From positions 62,001 to 126,000 of the forward strand of contig NZ_FOGT01000010.1 of assembly GCF_900111295.1 (NCBI RefSeq): a stretch of DNA of 64,000 bases. Reading direction: 5' to 3'. This DNA is from Salipaludibacillus aurantiacus. Its GTDB lineage: Bacteria > Bacillota > Bacilli > Bacillales > Salisediminibacteriaceae. The notes below the pieces were generated by a model. That model was not told the DNA's origin and made no database searches. It worked only from the letters and a program-made list of their open reading frames with translations. This document shows, one piece after another, positions 20,274 to 29,719 of this stretch (within the stretch, counting starts at the first letter, position 1; every line of letters begins with the position of its first letter). The translations under genes and the position numbers were made by a program.

Positions 20274-20750
20274 ATGGATCAAGTGACACATGCTATTCAA
20301 GACTACTATCCTGAAGACTTTGCCCACTGCTTCGGATGCGGGAGAATGAATGAACAGGGGCACCAGTTCCGTACTGGCTGGGACGGAGACAAAACTGTAA
20401 CGATTTATTCGCCTAAGGAAAAACACAAAGCAATTCCAGGCTTCGTATACGGCGGACTGATCGCTTCTCTTGTGGACTGCCACGGGACCGGTTCGGCAGC
20501 GCTGGTTAAGCACAGGGACAATGGCCTGGAGCCGGAAGACGCGGAAGACGCTCCCCGCTTCGTAACAGGATCACTGGCAGTGAAATATTTAAAGCCGACC
20601 CCCCAGGGAGTCCCGCTGCGTGCGGTAGGAACGCATGAGAAGACAGAGGGTAAGAAAATTACAATAAAAGTGGACGTTTATGCTGAAGATGCCCTTGTAG
20701 TAACAGGAGAGGTCACAGCTGTAGAAATGCCGGATACATTTAAAAAATAA
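20274..20750 (+). CDS. hot-dog fold thioesterase-like protein (PaaI type)
   Basis: A 158-residue protein with the hot-dog fold pattern: a helix-facing strand region PGFVYGGLIASLVDCHGTG (the glycine-rich hot-dog turn and catalytic-like Asp) and a second half of beta strands ending VVTGEVTAVEM. An N-terminal CFGCGRMNEQG is typical of the PaaI/YbgC-like acyl-CoA thioesterase group with a Cys-rich start. The ATG at 20274 follows AGAGG by 8 nt. It is not part of the B. subtilis gene order at this place. Substrate unknown. Confidence 0.8.
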   Translation: MDQVTHAIQDYYPEDFAHCFGCGRMNEQGHQFRTGWDGDKTVTIYSPKEKHKAIPGFVYGGLIASLVDCHGTGSAALVKHRDNGLEPEDAEDAPRFVTGSLAVKYLKPTPQGVPLRAVGTHEKTEGKKITIKVDVYAEDALVVTGEVTAVEMPDTFKK

Positions 20751-20764
20751 CTTTTCATTAAAAA

Positions 20765-20799
20765 AGGCGGCTGCCTGATTTAAAATTAGGCAGCTGCCT
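20765..20799 (-). terminator. bidirectional terminator between the thioesterase and ywjG
   Basis: AGGCGGCTGCCT and AGGCAGCTGCCT form a 12-bp stem. On the minus strand it is followed by six T residues, so it best serves ywjG. Confidence 0.75.
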
Positions 20800-20884
20800 C
20801 TACTTATATAAGAGGGTCTTCTCAAATCAGTCGAGACGGACGCCCCCTTTGCCTCCCGGAATAGAAAAATCCCCGCTCCTTTGA

Positions 20885-21403
20885 TCACATGTCATGTTCT
20901 TCAAGAATTTCCATAACTGAAAAGTATAAATGATAATAAATGTGGAGCCCTATTAAAAGGTGGGGTTTGCCAATTCGGTTTCCTGATTCCATCGGAACAA
21001 GCCCGTGCTGGATATGAGTGTTAAACGAGAAATCAGCTTTCTCCTGCCATACATTTTTTTCTTCACTACCTCCTGAATAGATGGAAATAACGGTGGCGCC
21101 CTGCTTTTTTGCTTCATCTGCCAATTGCTCTAAATGCGGGTTTTCCAGGCTTGATGAGGCAGTAACAAGCGTATCCATTTCAGTAAAAGAGGGGTCTTTG
21201 CCTATTTTAATGCTCCCGGGGATCCGGTCTTCTCCCGAACATGCCTGAATCGTTAATCCTTCCATTTCATTATCGCCGCACCATAAAAGGCGGCCGTCAC
21301 TTATGACGCTCTGGGCTATGGCTCGTGACGCATCTTCTATGTCTTCTTCATAGTTATTCAAACGTTTGATTAAACCTGTCAATTGAGTGGTGAAAATCTT
21401 CAT
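20885..21403 (-). CDS. ywjG: DUF2529 family protein YwjG
   Basis: A 172-residue protein at the ywjG position between pyrG and spo0F. It reads as a SIS-like Rossmann fold: an N-terminal helix pair, then GRLLWCGDNEMEG, DTLVTASSSLENPHL and KKQGATVISIYSGG, resembling phosphosugar-binding loops. It may bind a sugar phosphate; no function is established that I know of. It is the only minus-strand gene in this block and ends at a bidirectional terminator. Confidence 0.85.
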   Translation of the reverse strand: MKIFTTQLTGLIKRLNNYEEDIEDASRAIAQSVISDGRLLWCGDNEMEGLTIQACSGEDRIPGSIKIGKDPSFTEMDTLVTASSSLENPHLEQLADEAKKQGATVISIYSGGSEEKNVWQEKADFSFNTHIQHGLVPMESGNRIGKPHLLIGLHIYYHLYFSVMEILEEHDM

Positions 21404-21612
21404 TTTTCAATAGTCTCCTTTCTGAAGAGTGATCTGTAAAAATTATTTTACCAGTTATGGGCAGGGTTTTCCCACACGACTGGAGAAATAGATAAAATAA
21501 CCGGAAGTTGTTTTTTATCGAACAGTCCGATATAGTTATATCTAAAGTAGTGGTAAAACGGTAGATACTTACATAATTATGGCGAATTTCTAAAAGATAG
21601 CTCTGTTTTACT

Positions 21613-21641
21613 AGAGGAATTTGTATAGTTTTAGAGAATGT
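21613..21641 (+). promoter_or_regulatory. sigma-H promoter of spo0F
   Basis: AGAGGAATT, an 11-nt spacer and AGAGAATGT match the sigma-H consensus (RnAGGAWWW and RnnGAAT) almost perfectly. Transcription would start near 21648, 70 nt before spo0F. B. subtilis spo0F also has a sigma-H promoter. A 0A-box-like TATCGAA lies about 95 bp upstream, one base from TGTCGAA. The rest of 21404-21718 shows nothing else. Confidence 0.75.
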
Positions 21642-21718
21642 CTTATTTAAAGAAGGATAAAACATTCGTAATTATCATTCAATTTAATAGACCGAAGACT
21701 GGATGGGGAGGACGTTTT

Positions 21719-22081
21719 ATGAGCGAAAAAGTGCTGATAGTAGATGATCAATTCGGGATTCGTGTCCTTTTGAAGGAAGTATTTGAAAAAGATGGATATG
21801 AAACTTATGATGCTTCCAATGGAAAACTGGCACTTGAACTGATTGAAGAAAAACAGCCGGACCTTATACTGCTTGATATGAAAATTCCGGGAATGGACGG
21901 GCTTGAAATTCTGAGGGAAATCCGCAACCGGGATTTAAACGTCAACGTCATTATGATGACGGCTTACGGAGAGCTTGAAATGATAAACGAAGCAAAGAAA
22001 CTTGGCGCGATAGCCCACTTCGCCAAGCCGTTTGATATTGATGAAGTCCGCAGAAAAATCCGCACCTTTTTCGATTCTTAA
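21719..22081 (+). CDS. spo0F: sporulation response regulator Spo0F
   Basis: A 120-residue stand-alone receiver domain that carries phosphate from sporulation kinases to Spo0B in the phosphorelay. The acidic pocket is D9/D10 (LIVDDQ), the phosphoacceptor is D53 in [11 protein letters not shown], followed by Thr in MMTAYGE and Lys in [10 protein letters not shown]; these match B. subtilis Spo0F closely. No output domain follows. The ATG at 21719 follows GGGGAGG, which excludes the 27-residue upstream extension. Confidence 0.97.
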   Translation: MSEKVLIVDDQFGIRVLLKEVFEKDGYETYDASNGKLALELIEEKQPDLILLDMKIPGMDGLEILREIRNRDLNVNVIMMTAYGELEMINEAKKLGAIAHFAKPFDIDEVRRKIRTFFDS

Positions 22082-22143
22082 AAGCCGGCTTTATTTTTGT
22101 GAATGAATTTGTCATAATATAAACGTGAAAAACACAAGCTATA

Positions 22144-22152
22144 TGCTATAAT
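22144..22152 (+). promoter_or_regulatory. extended -10 promoter of fbaA
   Basis: TGCTATAAT is a perfect extended -10, about 200 nt before fbaA. No good -35 is seen, as is common with TGn promoters. The leader includes a short AAGCC/GGCTT pairing before seven T residues (22178-22210), too weak to call. Confidence 0.6.
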
Positions 22153-22353
22153 GAGTGTGTGCGTCTGTCGAAATGTAAGCCCGAGACCGCGGAAGTTCAA
22201 GGCTTTTTTTCACTTAAAACGTCCGAAACGTACAAATGGCAAAGATTAAGGGGCGGGCAGTTTCCCTCAAATCGTGTTATTTGTATGTTTGTTTTGTGAA
22301 AGCATATCAGGTCAGACGAATCACGCACGGTAAATCAAAGGAGGATTTAAAGA

Positions 22354-23217
22354 ATGCCTTTAGTATCAATGAAAGAAATGCTCGAAACAGCAAAAGAAAA
22401 CTCTTATGGAGTCGGCCAGTTTAACTTGAACAACCTTGAGTTTACTCAGGCGATTCTGCAAGCAGCCCAGGAAGAACAGTCACCGGTTATTTTAGGTGTA
22501 TCTGAAGGTGCTGCCCGCTACATGGGAGGTTTCTATACCGTTGTATCAATGGTTGAAGCACTTATGGCAGATTATGAAATCACAGTTCCAGTAGCTATTC
22601 ACTTGGACCATGGTTCAAGCTTTGAAAAGTGTGTGGAAGCAATGTACGCCGGGTTTACATCTGTTATGATTGACGGATCTCACTACCCGCTTGCGGAAAA
22701 CATTGCGTTAACTAAAAAAGTGGTTGATGTGGCTCACACATTAGGTGTATCTGTAGAAGCTGAGCTTGGCAGAATCGGCGGCCAGGAAGATGACCTGGTT
22801 GTCAGCGATGCTGAAGCTGCTTATGCAATTCCTGCTGAATGTGACCAGTTAATCCGCGAAACAAAGGTAGACTGCTTCGCGCCTGCATTAGGTTCAGTCC
22901 ACGGTCCTTATAAAGGGGAACCAAACCTTGGATTTGACCGCATGGAAGAGATCTCTAACCTGACTGATGTTCCTCTTGTTCTTCACGGCGGAACTGGCAT
23001 TCCGACTCATGACATCAAAAAGGCGATTTCTTTCGGTACAGCTAAGATCAACGTTAACACTGAGAACCAGATTTCTTCAGTAAAGCGTGTTCGTGAGGTA
23101 TTAAACGAGAACCCTGAAATGATCGACCCTCGTAAATATCTTGGACCTGCCCGTGAAGCAATCAAAGAAACAGTTATTGGTAAAATGCGCGAATTCGGAT
23201 CTTCCGGAAAAGCTTAA
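22354..23217 (+). CDS. fbaA: class II fructose-bisphosphate aldolase
   Basis: A 287-residue zinc-dependent aldolase of glycolysis and gluconeogenesis, splitting fructose-1,6-bisphosphate to DHAP and glyceraldehyde-3-phosphate. The signature HLDHGSS supplies the catalytic Asp and zinc His; [20 protein letters not shown] and VLHGGTGIP supply further zinc and phosphate ligands, and KINVNTENQ completes the DHAP site. AAAGGAGGATTT precedes the ATG. It follows spo0F as in B. subtilis and precedes tal. Confidence 0.97.
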   Translation: MPLVSMKEMLETAKENSYGVGQFNLNNLEFTQAILQAAQEEQSPVILGVSEGAARYMGGFYTVVSMVEALMADYEITVPVAIHLDHGSSFEKCVEAMYAGFTSVMIDGSHYPLAENIALTKKVVDVAHTLGVSVEAELGRIGGQEDDLVVSDAEAAYAIPAECDQLIRETKVDCFAPALGSVHGPYKGEPNLGFDRMEEISNLTDVPLVLHGGTGIPTHDIKKAISFGTAKINVNTENQISSVKRVREVLNENPEMIDPRKYLGPAREAIKETVIGKMREFGSSGKA

Positions 23218-23230
23218 ATTCAGTATACTG

Positions 23231-23256
23231 ACAGCACCAACACCCGTTGGTGCTGT
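23231..23256 (+). terminator. hairpin between fbaA and tal
   Basis: ACAGCACCAAC pairs perfectly with GTTGGTGCTGT over a 4-nt loop. The following TATAATC is a poor U-tract, so partial termination or mRNA-end protection of fbaA is likelier. Confidence 0.65.
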
Positions 23257-23270
23257 TATAATCACTTAAT

Positions 23271-23284
23271 AGTAAGCGCTATCA
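23271..23284 (+). promoter_or_regulatory. cre-like site upstream of tal
   Basis: AGTAAGCGCTATCA matches TGWNANCGNTNWCA with only the first base different. It lies 35 bp before the tal start. CcpA binding is a prediction from the match alone. Confidence 0.45.
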
Positions 23285-23318
23285 CAATGACTATGACTTT
23301 GGATGGAGAGGTGAAACG

Positions 23319-23963
23319 ATGAAGTTTTTCATTGATACGGCTAATACAGATGAAATTAAAGAGGCTAATTCTTTAGGTATTCTGGCAGGGGTGACCACCA
23401 ACCCTTCACTCGTTGCAAAAGAAGGAGTGGATTTTCATGAGAGGCTCCGGGAAATTACAAACATTGTTCCCGGCTCTGTGAGCGCGGAAGTCATTGCGAC
23501 CGATGCGGAAGGAATGATTAAAGAAGGTAAAGAGCTTGCAGCTATTGCTCCGAATATTACAGTTAAAGTGCCAATGACACTGGAAGGGTTAAAAGCTGTC
23601 CGGACGTTCAGCGAATTAAATATTAAAACGAATGTAACCCTTGTTTTCTCGGCAAACCAGGCACTCCTGGCGGCACGTGCAGGCGCTTCATATGTATCGC
23701 CGTTTCTCGGGCGGCTTGATGATATCGGGCATAACGGCCTGGATCTGATCAAAACAATTTCAGAAATGTTTTACCTTCATGAAATTGAAACAGAAATTAT
23801 CGCAGCATCGATCCGCCACCCTCAGCATGTGGCTGAATCAGCTATGAGCGGGGCGCATATTGCCACAATGCCTCTTAAAGTGATAGAGCAGTTAGTTAAA
23901 CATCCTTTAACAGACCTCGGAATCGAAAAATTCCTGACCGACTGGAATAAGGCTAATAAATAA
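23319..23963 (+). CDS. tal: transaldolase / fructose-6-phosphate aldolase family (TalC)
   Basis: A 214-residue short-type transaldolase. FIDTAN opens the chain, [13 protein letters not shown] is the family signature, and the Schiff-base Lys is in ITVKVPMT; the C-terminal block is [18 protein letters not shown]. The short form includes both transaldolases (B. subtilis YwjH) and E. coli fructose-6-phosphate aldolases; gene order favours transaldolase of the pentose phosphate pathway. GGAGAGG precedes the ATG. A cre-like site and a hairpin separate it from fbaA. Confidence 0.93.
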   Translation: MKFFIDTANTDEIKEANSLGILAGVTTNPSLVAKEGVDFHERLREITNIVPGSVSAEVIATDAEGMIKEGKELAAIAPNITVKVPMTLEGLKAVRTFSELNIKTNVTLVFSANQALLAARAGASYVSPFLGRLDDIGHNGLDLIKTISEMFYLHEIETEIIAASIRHPQHVAESAMSGAHIATMPLKVIEQLVKHPLTDLGIEKFLTDWNKANK

Positions 23964-23975
23964 AACATGAAAGAG

Positions 23976-24004
23976 AGGCACCTTCTCGAAGGTGCCTTTC
24001 TTTC
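23976..24004 (+). terminator. tal terminator
   Basis: AGGCACCTTC pairs perfectly with GAAGGTGCCT, followed by TTCTTTC. Strong intrinsic terminator. Confidence 0.85.
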
Positions 24005-24137
24005 TATAGTATAGTAAACTTTACCCATCTTCTGAAAATTGATTGTCTAAATGACCGGTACATCGTGTAAAATGGAAATTAAGAAGTTTTACAGATGAGC
24101 TTTACACAACGTATGACAGAAGGGAAGCTGTTTTTAA

Positions 24138-25424
24138 ATGGAAAAATTATTAATTGAAGGCGGTCATTCACTTGAAGGAACCGTTACAATCAGTGGAGCC
24201 AAAAATAGTGCAGTGGCGCTTATACCAGCTGCCATATTAGCTGACTCGAAAGTGACAATCGACAATCTCCCTGACATTTCTGATGTAGAAACGCTGGCCT
24301 TTCTGCTTGAAGAGATCGGCGGTAAGACAGAACTTGATAACGACACTCTCGTGATTCATCCTGAAAACATGTTCTCTATGCCGTTGCCAAACGGCCGGGT
24401 GAAGCAGTTAAGAGCTTCCTATTATATGATGGGAGCTATGCTTGGAAAATTTAATAAAGCAGTTATCGGGCTGCCTGGAGGGTGCAATCTTGGCCCGCGC
24501 CCGATTGATCAGCATATTAAAGGGTTTGAAGCACTTGGAGCCAAAGTAACAAATGAGCAGGGGGCCCTTTATCTGCAGGCGGAGGAACTGAGAGGTGCAA
24601 GAATATACCTCGACGTTGTGAGTGTAGGTGCGACTATTAATATTATGCTTGCTGCAGTTAAGGCAAAAGGGCAGACAATTATTGAGAATGCTGCAAAAGA
24701 GCCTGAAATTATCGATGTAGCGACATTACTCACCAGTATGGGCGCGAATATAAAAGGAGCCGGTACAAACGTCATCCGGATAGAGGGGAAAGATGAACTT
24801 CACGGATGCCGTCATTCGATTATTCCGGACCGGATTGAGGCAGGGACGTATATGATTTTAGCTGCGGCTAAGGGCCAGGCGGTTAAAGTCGACAACGTGA
24901 TCCCGCTTCACCTTGAATCGCTCAGCTCAAAGCTTCGTGAAATGAATGTCGGTGTTGGAGTAAGTGACGATGCCATCTACATAGAAAGTAAAACCGTATT
25001 ATCGCCTGTAGATGTTAAAACACTTGTATATCCAGGTTTTCCTACAGACCTGCAGCAGCCCATGACGAGCCTTCTTACAAAGGCAGAGGGCTCCAGCATT
25101 GTAACAGATACTATTTATAACGCCCGTTTCAAACATATTGATGAGCTTAGAAGAATGGGAGCCAGTATAAAAGTTGAAGGCCGCTCGGCGCTCGTGAATG
25201 GCGGCGGCCGTCTGCAAGGGGCAAAAGTGAGAGCCTCAGACTTAAGGGCCGGAGCAGCACTCGTAGTCGCAGGCCTTATGGCTGAAGGTGTCACTGAAAT
25301 AACCGGGGTCAATCATATCGACAGGGGTTATGCTTACCTGGAGGATAAACTGAAAGGCCTGGGCGCAAATATTTGGCGTGAATCTCTTAATCCGGAAGAA
25401 CTTCGTGAACTGAAAAGTTCCTGA
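24138..25424 (+). CDS. murA: UDP-N-acetylglucosamine 1-carboxyvinyltransferase
   Basis: A 428-residue cytoplasmic enzyme transferring enolpyruvate from PEP to UDP-GlcNAc, the first committed step of peptidoglycan synthesis. [14 protein letters not shown] is the N-terminal signature; the catalytic Cys is C116 in [13 protein letters not shown], so the enzyme should be fosfomycin-sensitive; [13 protein letters not shown]-like [10 protein letters not shown] holds the catalytic Asp. Bacilli carry two copies; position after tal identifies this as the MurAB (MurZ) paralogue, the other lying near atp in B. subtilis. Confidence 0.96.
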   Translation: MEKLLIEGGHSLEGTVTISGAKNSAVALIPAAILADSKVTIDNLPDISDVETLAFLLEEIGGKTELDNDTLVIHPENMFSMPLPNGRVKQLRASYYMMGAMLGKFNKAVIGLPGGCNLGPRPIDQHIKGFEALGAKVTNEQGALYLQAEELRGARIYLDVVSVGATINIMLAAVKAKGQTIIENAAKEPEIIDVATLLTSMGANIKGAGTNVIRIEGKDELHGCRHSIIPDRIEAGTYMILAAAKGQAVKVDNVIPLHLESLSSKLREMNVGVGVSDDAIYIESKTVLSPVDVKTLVYPGFPTDLQQPMTSLLTKAEGSSIVTDTIYNARFKHIDELRRMGASIKVEGRSALVNGGGRLQGAKVRASDLRAGAALVVAGLMAEGVTEITGVNHIDRGYAYLEDKLKGLGANIWRESLNPEELRELKSS

Positions 25425-25491
25425 TATCACCAGTTAAATTTCTATATTTAACGATATGTTTTATTTTTTAAAACAAAGGGGAGGAAATGAA

Positions 25492-26457
25492 ATGGAACGG
25501 AGCTTGTCAATGGAGCTGGTAAGGGTGACAGAAGCAGCGGCCCTTGCCTCAGCAAGATGGATGGGAAAAGGCAGGAAAGAGGAGGCTGACCAAGCCGCCA
25601 CTGAAGCCATGCGGGATGTGTTTGATACAATTCCGATGAAAGGAACTGTCGTCATTGGTGAAGGGGAAATGGATGAAGCGCCTATGCTCTATATAGGAGA
25701 AAGGCTTGGGAACGGCTTCGGTCCCCGCGTGGATGTAGCTGTTGACCCGCTTGAAGGAACAAATATTGTAGCCAATGGGGAATGGAATGCTTTAGCGGTA
25801 CTTGGAGTAGCTGATAAAGGCCATTTACTTCATGCACCTGACATGTATATGGACAAAATTGCCGTGGGCCCTGAAGCGGTAGGAAAAATTGATATTAACG
25901 CACCTGTAGCCGAGAATCTGGCCGCTGTTGCTAAAGCAAAGAATAAAGATGTTGAAGATGTTGTGGTCGCGATCCTTCGCCGTGAACGCCACAAACGCAT
26001 CATTGAAGAAGTCCGTGCAGCGGGTGCCCGTATTAAACTGATGGGCGACGGAGATGTAGCAGCCGCGATTAATACAGCGTTTGAAGACACCGGTGTAGAT
26101 ATGCTTCTCGGTTCAGGCGGAGCTCCTGAAGGTGTCCTTGCGGCGATCGGTCTGAAATGCCTCGGTGGAGAAATCCAGGGTAAACTTCTTCCTCAAAATG
26201 AGGAAGAACTGGCTCGTTGTAAAAAGATGGGAATTGAAGATGTAGACCGTGTCCTTTATATGAACGATCTTGTCACAGGAGATGATGCAATTTTTGCCGC
26301 CACAGGGGTAACTGACGGTGAACTTCTTAAAGGCGTGCAGTATAAAGGTTCAAAAGGAACGACTCAGTCTCTCGTTATGAGAGCCAAATCAGGAACTGTC
26401 CGATTCATTGACGGTAAACACTCACTTACAAAAAAACCGGATCTCGTTATCCGCTGA
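25492..26457 (+). CDS. glpX: class II fructose-1,6-bisphosphatase
   Basis: A 321-residue GlpX-type phosphatase of gluconeogenesis. [19 protein letters not shown] opens the family; the metal-binding sites are [11 protein letters not shown] and DPLEGTN, and [13 protein letters not shown] supplies phosphate binding. The ATG at 25492 follows GGGGAGG by 8 nt, excluding the longer frame. It follows murA as in B. subtilis; with fbaA and tal it forms a carbon-metabolism trio in this block. Confidence 0.94.
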   Translation: MERSLSMELVRVTEAAALASARWMGKGRKEEADQAATEAMRDVFDTIPMKGTVVIGEGEMDEAPMLYIGERLGNGFGPRVDVAVDPLEGTNIVANGEWNALAVLGVADKGHLLHAPDMYMDKIAVGPEAVGKIDINAPVAENLAAVAKAKNKDVEDVVVAILRRERHKRIIEEVRAAGARIKLMGDGDVAAAINTAFEDTGVDMLLGSGGAPEGVLAAIGLKCLGGEIQGKLLPQNEEELARCKKMGIEDVDRVLYMNDLVTGDDAIFAATGVTDGELLKGVQYKGSKGTTQSLVMRAKSGTVRFIDGKHSLTKKPDLVIR

Positions 26458-26473
26458 GGGGCCTTTCCCTCAG
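26454..26473 (+). terminator. hairpin at the glpX stop codon
   Basis: CTGAGGG pairs with CCCTCAG and includes the stop codon. There is no T-run, so true termination is uncertain. Confidence 0.4.
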
Positions 26474-26680
26474 CTCTCCATCCGGAGGGCGGAAGAGTGT
26501 AGGAAGGTCGTCCCCCTTGTTTTACACAGAAAAATATGCTTAGATTAAGAGTGAAAATCCGGTGCTTCTCTGTATTTGAAATTTGCCGTGAGCTTACCAT
26601 TTCAAATAACCCTTTCTTTGCCTCACGATACTTCTGCCAACAACTTCTTGGTATTAAAATCATCCTTCATTCCAGTTTGA

Positions 26681-26709
26681 TTGACACATCGTTTGATTTC
26701 ATATATGAG
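26681..26709 (+). promoter_or_regulatory. probable rho promoter
   Basis: TTGACA (26681-26686) is a perfect -35; 17 bp later is TATGAG, a weak -10. The 26474-26820 gap shows no gene and no other signal, leaving a leader of about 100 nt before rho. Confidence 0.45.
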
Positions 26710-26828
26710 AAGATAACTTTTTTAAATATAACTGCCTGCCTTCAGGGACAGGTCTACTTTCCGGAAGCTTCTGTTTCACTCAGATAAGCTGTTATGGAAA
26801 AGATTCAGAAAAAGGTGTGATGAAACGC

Positions 26829-28103
26829 ATGGGCGTGACATTGAAACAAATGGAGCATATGAAGCTCAAAGAATTATACGAATTGGCTAAAGAACATAAA
26901 GTACAGTATTACAGCCAATTGACGAAGAAAGAATTAATGTTTGCCATTTTTAAAAAACAGGCTGAAAATGAAGATTTAATGTTTATGGAAGGCATTCTGG
27001 AAATTATCAGTTCAGAAGGGTTTGGATTTTTACGTTCTAATACGTATAAGCCCAGCTCACAGGATATTTATATCTCCGCCTCACAGATCCGACGTTTCCA
27101 GCTGAGAAACGGGGACACAGTCTCGGGTAAAGTTCGTAAACCTAAAGAAAACGAACGTTATTACGGCTTGCTGCAGGTAGCCGCAGTAAACGGGGAAGAC
27201 CCTGATAAAGCAAGTGAGCGCCCTCATTTTCCTCAGTTGACGCCTTTATATCCGGATAATAAATTAACGCTGGAATACCAGCCGAAAATGGTGGCGTCCC
27301 GTGTGCTTGATATGATCTCGCCTGTAGGCTTCGGCCAGCGCGGACTGATCGTTGCCCCTCCTAAAGCGGGTAAAACACTGTTACTGAAAGAGGTAGCCAA
27401 CAGCATCGCTGTCAACCACCCGGACGTGGAACTGATGGTGCTTCTTATCGACGAGCGGCCTGAAGAAGTAACGGATATGGAGCGCTCGGTTGATGGGGAA
27501 GTTGTCAGCTCTACATTTGATGAAGTACCTGAAAATCATATTAAAGTAGCCGAGCTTGTTCTTGAAAGGGCTATGCGTCTCGTAGAAGCGAAAAAAGACG
27601 TGGTCATCCTTATGGACAGTATTACAAGACTCGCCCGTGCTTACAACCTGGTTATTCCGCCGAGCGGCCGGACGCTTTCAGGGGGGATTGACCCGGCCAG
27701 TTTCCACCGGCCGAAACGCTTCTTCGGAGCGGCCCGTAACATTGAAGAAGGTGGCAGCCTGACCATTCTTGCTACCGCTCTCGTAGAAACAGGTTCCCGC
27801 ATGGACGACGTGATCTATGAGGAATTCAAAGGAACTGGTAATATGGAACTTCATCTTGACCGCAAGCTGGCAGAGCGCCGCATTTATCCGGCCATCGATA
27901 TTCGCCGTTCCAGCACGCGCCGCGAGGAACTGCTATTGCCTAAAAACCAGATTGAAAATCTCTGGGCGATCAGAAAAACAATGAACGACCAGCCTGACTT
28001 CCTGGAACGTTTCCTTAAGAAAGTCCGAAGCACGAAAACAAACGAAGAATTTTTCGAGTCATTTGAACGCGAAAAATCCGGTACTTCCAGAAGCCGGAAC
28101 TAA
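26829..28103 (+). CDS. rho: transcription termination factor Rho
   Basis: A 424-residue hexameric RNA helicase. The N-terminal helical domain reads MKLKELYELAKEHKVQYYSQ, the OSB-fold RNA-binding domain has GFGFLRSNTY and the RNP-like YISASQIRRF, and the ATPase core has Walker A APPKAGKT, VLLIDERPEEVTDM (Q-loop region) and the secondary site SSTRREELL. The start is ambiguous: ATG 26829 (MGVTLK) resembles relatives and has AAAGG upstream at long spacing; ATG 26820 has it too near. Gene order matches B. subtilis. Confidence 0.95.
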   Translation: MGVTLKQMEHMKLKELYELAKEHKVQYYSQLTKKELMFAIFKKQAENEDLMFMEGILEIISSEGFGFLRSNTYKPSSQDIYISASQIRRFQLRNGDTVSGKVRKPKENERYYGLLQVAAVNGEDPDKASERPHFPQLTPLYPDNKLTLEYQPKMVASRVLDMISPVGFGQRGLIVAPPKAGKTLLLKEVANSIAVNHPDVELMVLLIDERPEEVTDMERSVDGEVVSSTFDEVPENHIKVAELVLERAMRLVEAKKDVVILMDSITRLARAYNLVIPPSGRTLSGGIDPASFHRPKRFFGAARNIEEGGSLTILATALVETGSRMDDVIYEEFKGTGNMELHLDRKLAERRIYPAIDIRRSSTRREELLLPKNQIENLWAIRKTMNDQPDFLERFLKKVRSTKTNEEFFESFEREKSGTSRSRN

Positions 28104-28223
28104 ATGTGCCGATTCTTTTTAAGGGATGAGGGAGCCCGGAGTACTGGCTGCCTGATAAGCCAGGCAGGCAGATAGTTTTGGCCCTCACTCTTGAAACGGT
28201 GCCAGCCGATGTCGTTGTTTTGG

Positions 28224-28275
28224 GAGCTTTTATGGAGCCGGAGTTCCGGCCGCAGAGCTCTAATTATTTTTTGCA
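28224..28275 (+). terminator. probable rho gene terminator
   Basis: GAGCT/AGCTC encloses GCCGGA/TCCGGC, then AATTATTTTTT. A second hairpin around 28147-28172 (CTGCCTG/CAGGCAG) lies just upstream. Confidence 0.55.
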
Positions 28276-28284
28276 ACCAGGCTA

Positions 28285-28313
28285 TTGCAATCTTAGCTTC
28301 CAGTTGATATAAT
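28285..28313 (+). promoter_or_regulatory. rpmE promoter
   Basis: TTGCAA, a 17-bp spacer and TATAAT, with a TGn extension before the -10 (28305-28313). The -35 lies at the end of the rho terminator, so rpmE is probably an independent unit. Confidence 0.75.
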
Positions 28314-28395
28314 TTCGTCATGTGTGAAAAAGGTCTAATAGGACTTGAATCGTTACTCTGTTTCGAAAGATTCAGGGCGGAAGGAGATGAAAAGC

Positions 28396-28635
28396 ATGAG
28401 AGAAGGAATTCACCCGAATTATCGTAAAGTTGTCTTCAAGGATACAAGCACAGGTTTCATGTTCTTGACAGGATCAACTCGTTATTCAAATGACACAGTT
28501 GAATTTGAGGGCGAAACATACCCATTAATCACTGTGGAAGTAAGTTCGGATTCCCACCCATTCTACACAGGTAAACAGAAGTTTGCCGATGCAGGTGGAC
28601 GTGTGGACCGCTTCAAGAAAAAATACGGTATGTAA
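28396..28635 (+). CDS. rpmE2: 50S ribosomal protein L31, type B (zinc-free)
   Basis: A 79-residue L31 starting [19 protein letters not shown], with [12 protein letters not shown] and a C-terminal RFKKKYGM. The four zinc Cys of classical L31 are absent, which defines the C-minus type B form (B. subtilis YtiA, induced under zinc limitation). Here it occupies the locus after rho where B. subtilis has the zinc form. AAGGAGATG precedes the ATG at 28396. No Zur box was recognised upstream, so it may be the main L31. Confidence 0.95.
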   Translation: MREGIHPNYRKVVFKDTSTGFMFLTGSTRYSNDTVEFEGETYPLITVEVSSDSHPFYTGKQKFADAGGRVDRFKKKYGM

Positions 28636-28656
28636 TCAACAGCCGCAAAATGATCA

Positions 28657-28690
28657 AAACAGGCAAGGATTGCTCTTGCCTGTTTTTTTA
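28657..28690 (+). terminator. rpmE terminator
   Basis: AAACAGGCAAG pairs perfectly with CTTGCCTGTTT, followed by TTTTT. Confidence 0.9.
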
Positions 28691-28731
28691 TTACCAATAA
28701 ATGGGGGGTCTGTCCCCCCATTTACTGGTAA
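28691..28731. repeat. GGGGTCTGTCCCC-family long palindrome
   Basis: TAAATGGGGGG pairs with CCCCCCATTTA, extended by outer TTACCA/TGGTAA, with a TCTGT loop. It is the most complete hairpin of the family in the window and sits directly after the rpmE terminator. Confidence 0.75.
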
Positions 28732-28872
28732 AATAATAATTAGCCGGTTTTAAACAAAACGATCAGGGGAAAATGTAATCAAATGTCGAAAAAACCACAC
28801 TCATGTCCCTCAAAGATTTAAAAAAGCCCTTCATTCAAATAATAAAAGAACCGCCTAATTTCGAAAATATCC

Positions 28873-28903
28873 ATTGTTTTGTTAAACAATGAAGCACTAT
28901 AAT
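28873..28903 (+). promoter_or_regulatory. tdk promoter overlapping an inverted repeat
   Basis: TTGTTT (28874-28879), an 18-bp spacer and TATAAT (28898-28903) form a promoter. ATTGTTTtgttAAACAAT (28873-28890), a perfect 7-bp inverted repeat, covers the -35 and part of the spacer and looks like a repressor operator. The regulator is unknown. Confidence 0.6.
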
Positions 28904-29007
28904 AGAAGAGTCGTCATTCACTATACTAATTAAAATTTTTTACATACCACCTATATTCAGGGGGCTTTATAGGCCTCAAAGAACGAAAAGGAACGGGAGA
29001 GTCGAAT

Positions 29008-29631
29008 ATGCATTTAACTAGGAGAGAAGGCTGGCTGGAAGTTGTCTGCGGAAGCATGTTTTCGGGAAAATCAGAAGAGTTAATCCGCCGTGTGCGCAGA
29101 TCCAGTTTCGGCCGTCAAAAAATCCAGGTCTTCAAACCACAAATGGATAACCGCTACAGTGAGAAGGAAGTCGTATCCCACAACGGCACCAAAATTTACG
29201 CACAGCCGATTCAGGAATCGGCAGATATTCTGAACAGGCTGGAAAAAGACACACAAGTGGTAGCGATCGACGAAGTACAATTTTTTGACGAAAACGTCAT
29301 TGAAATCGTTCAGTATTTAGCTGATGACGGTATTCGCGTGATCGTAGCCGGACTTGATCAGGATTTCCGCGGCGAACCCTTCGGTCATGTCCCTGTCCTT
29401 ATGTCTTTAGCTGAAACAGTCACTAAATTGCAGGCAATCTGCTTATCCTGCGGATCACCGGCAAGTAGAACACAGCGCCTGATCGACGGCAAACCCGCAT
29501 CCTACGACGATCCGATTATTCTCGTAGGCGCTTCAGAATCATACGAACCACGCTGCCGCCACTGCCATGAAGTACCGGGCAAACCCCAGCTGGAAAACAC
29601 TAAATGCCGCACCTACACCACAAACAACTAA
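29008..29631 (+). CDS. tdk: thymidine kinase
   Basis: A 207-residue type II thymidine kinase phosphorylating thymidine (and deoxyuridine) with ATP. Walker A is [21 protein letters not shown] is the Walker B-like lid contact, [12 protein letters not shown] is the family motif, and a zinc site is formed by CLSCGS and CRHCHE. It follows rho-rpmE as in B. subtilis. GGGAGAG lies before the ATG. Confidence 0.96.
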   Translation: MHLTRREGWLEVVCGSMFSGKSEELIRRVRRSSFGRQKIQVFKPQMDNRYSEKEVVSHNGTKIYAQPIQESADILNRLEKDTQVVAIDEVQFFDENVIEIVQYLADDGIRVIVAGLDQDFRGEPFGHVPVLMSLAETVTKLQAICLSCGSPASRTQRLIDGKPASYDDPIILVGASESYEPRCRHCHEVPGKPQLENTKCRTYTTNN

Positions 29632-29645
29632 AACAACACCTTCAT

Positions 29646-29677
29646 CCCTCAGCAAAACTGCTGCAGGGCTTTTTTTT
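29646..29677 (+). terminator. tdk terminator
   Basis: CCCTCAGCA pairs with TGCTGCAGGG with one bulge, followed by eight T residues. Confidence 0.8.
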
Positions 29678-29719
29678 GCAAAAAAACTGAAAGGAAGCTT
29701 GTTAGTGGTTGGTTAGAGG

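Noticed and set aside
22176-22210. Leader terminator before fbaA
   Set aside because: Only a 5-bp AAGCC/GGCTT pairing before seven T residues; the interior does not fold well.
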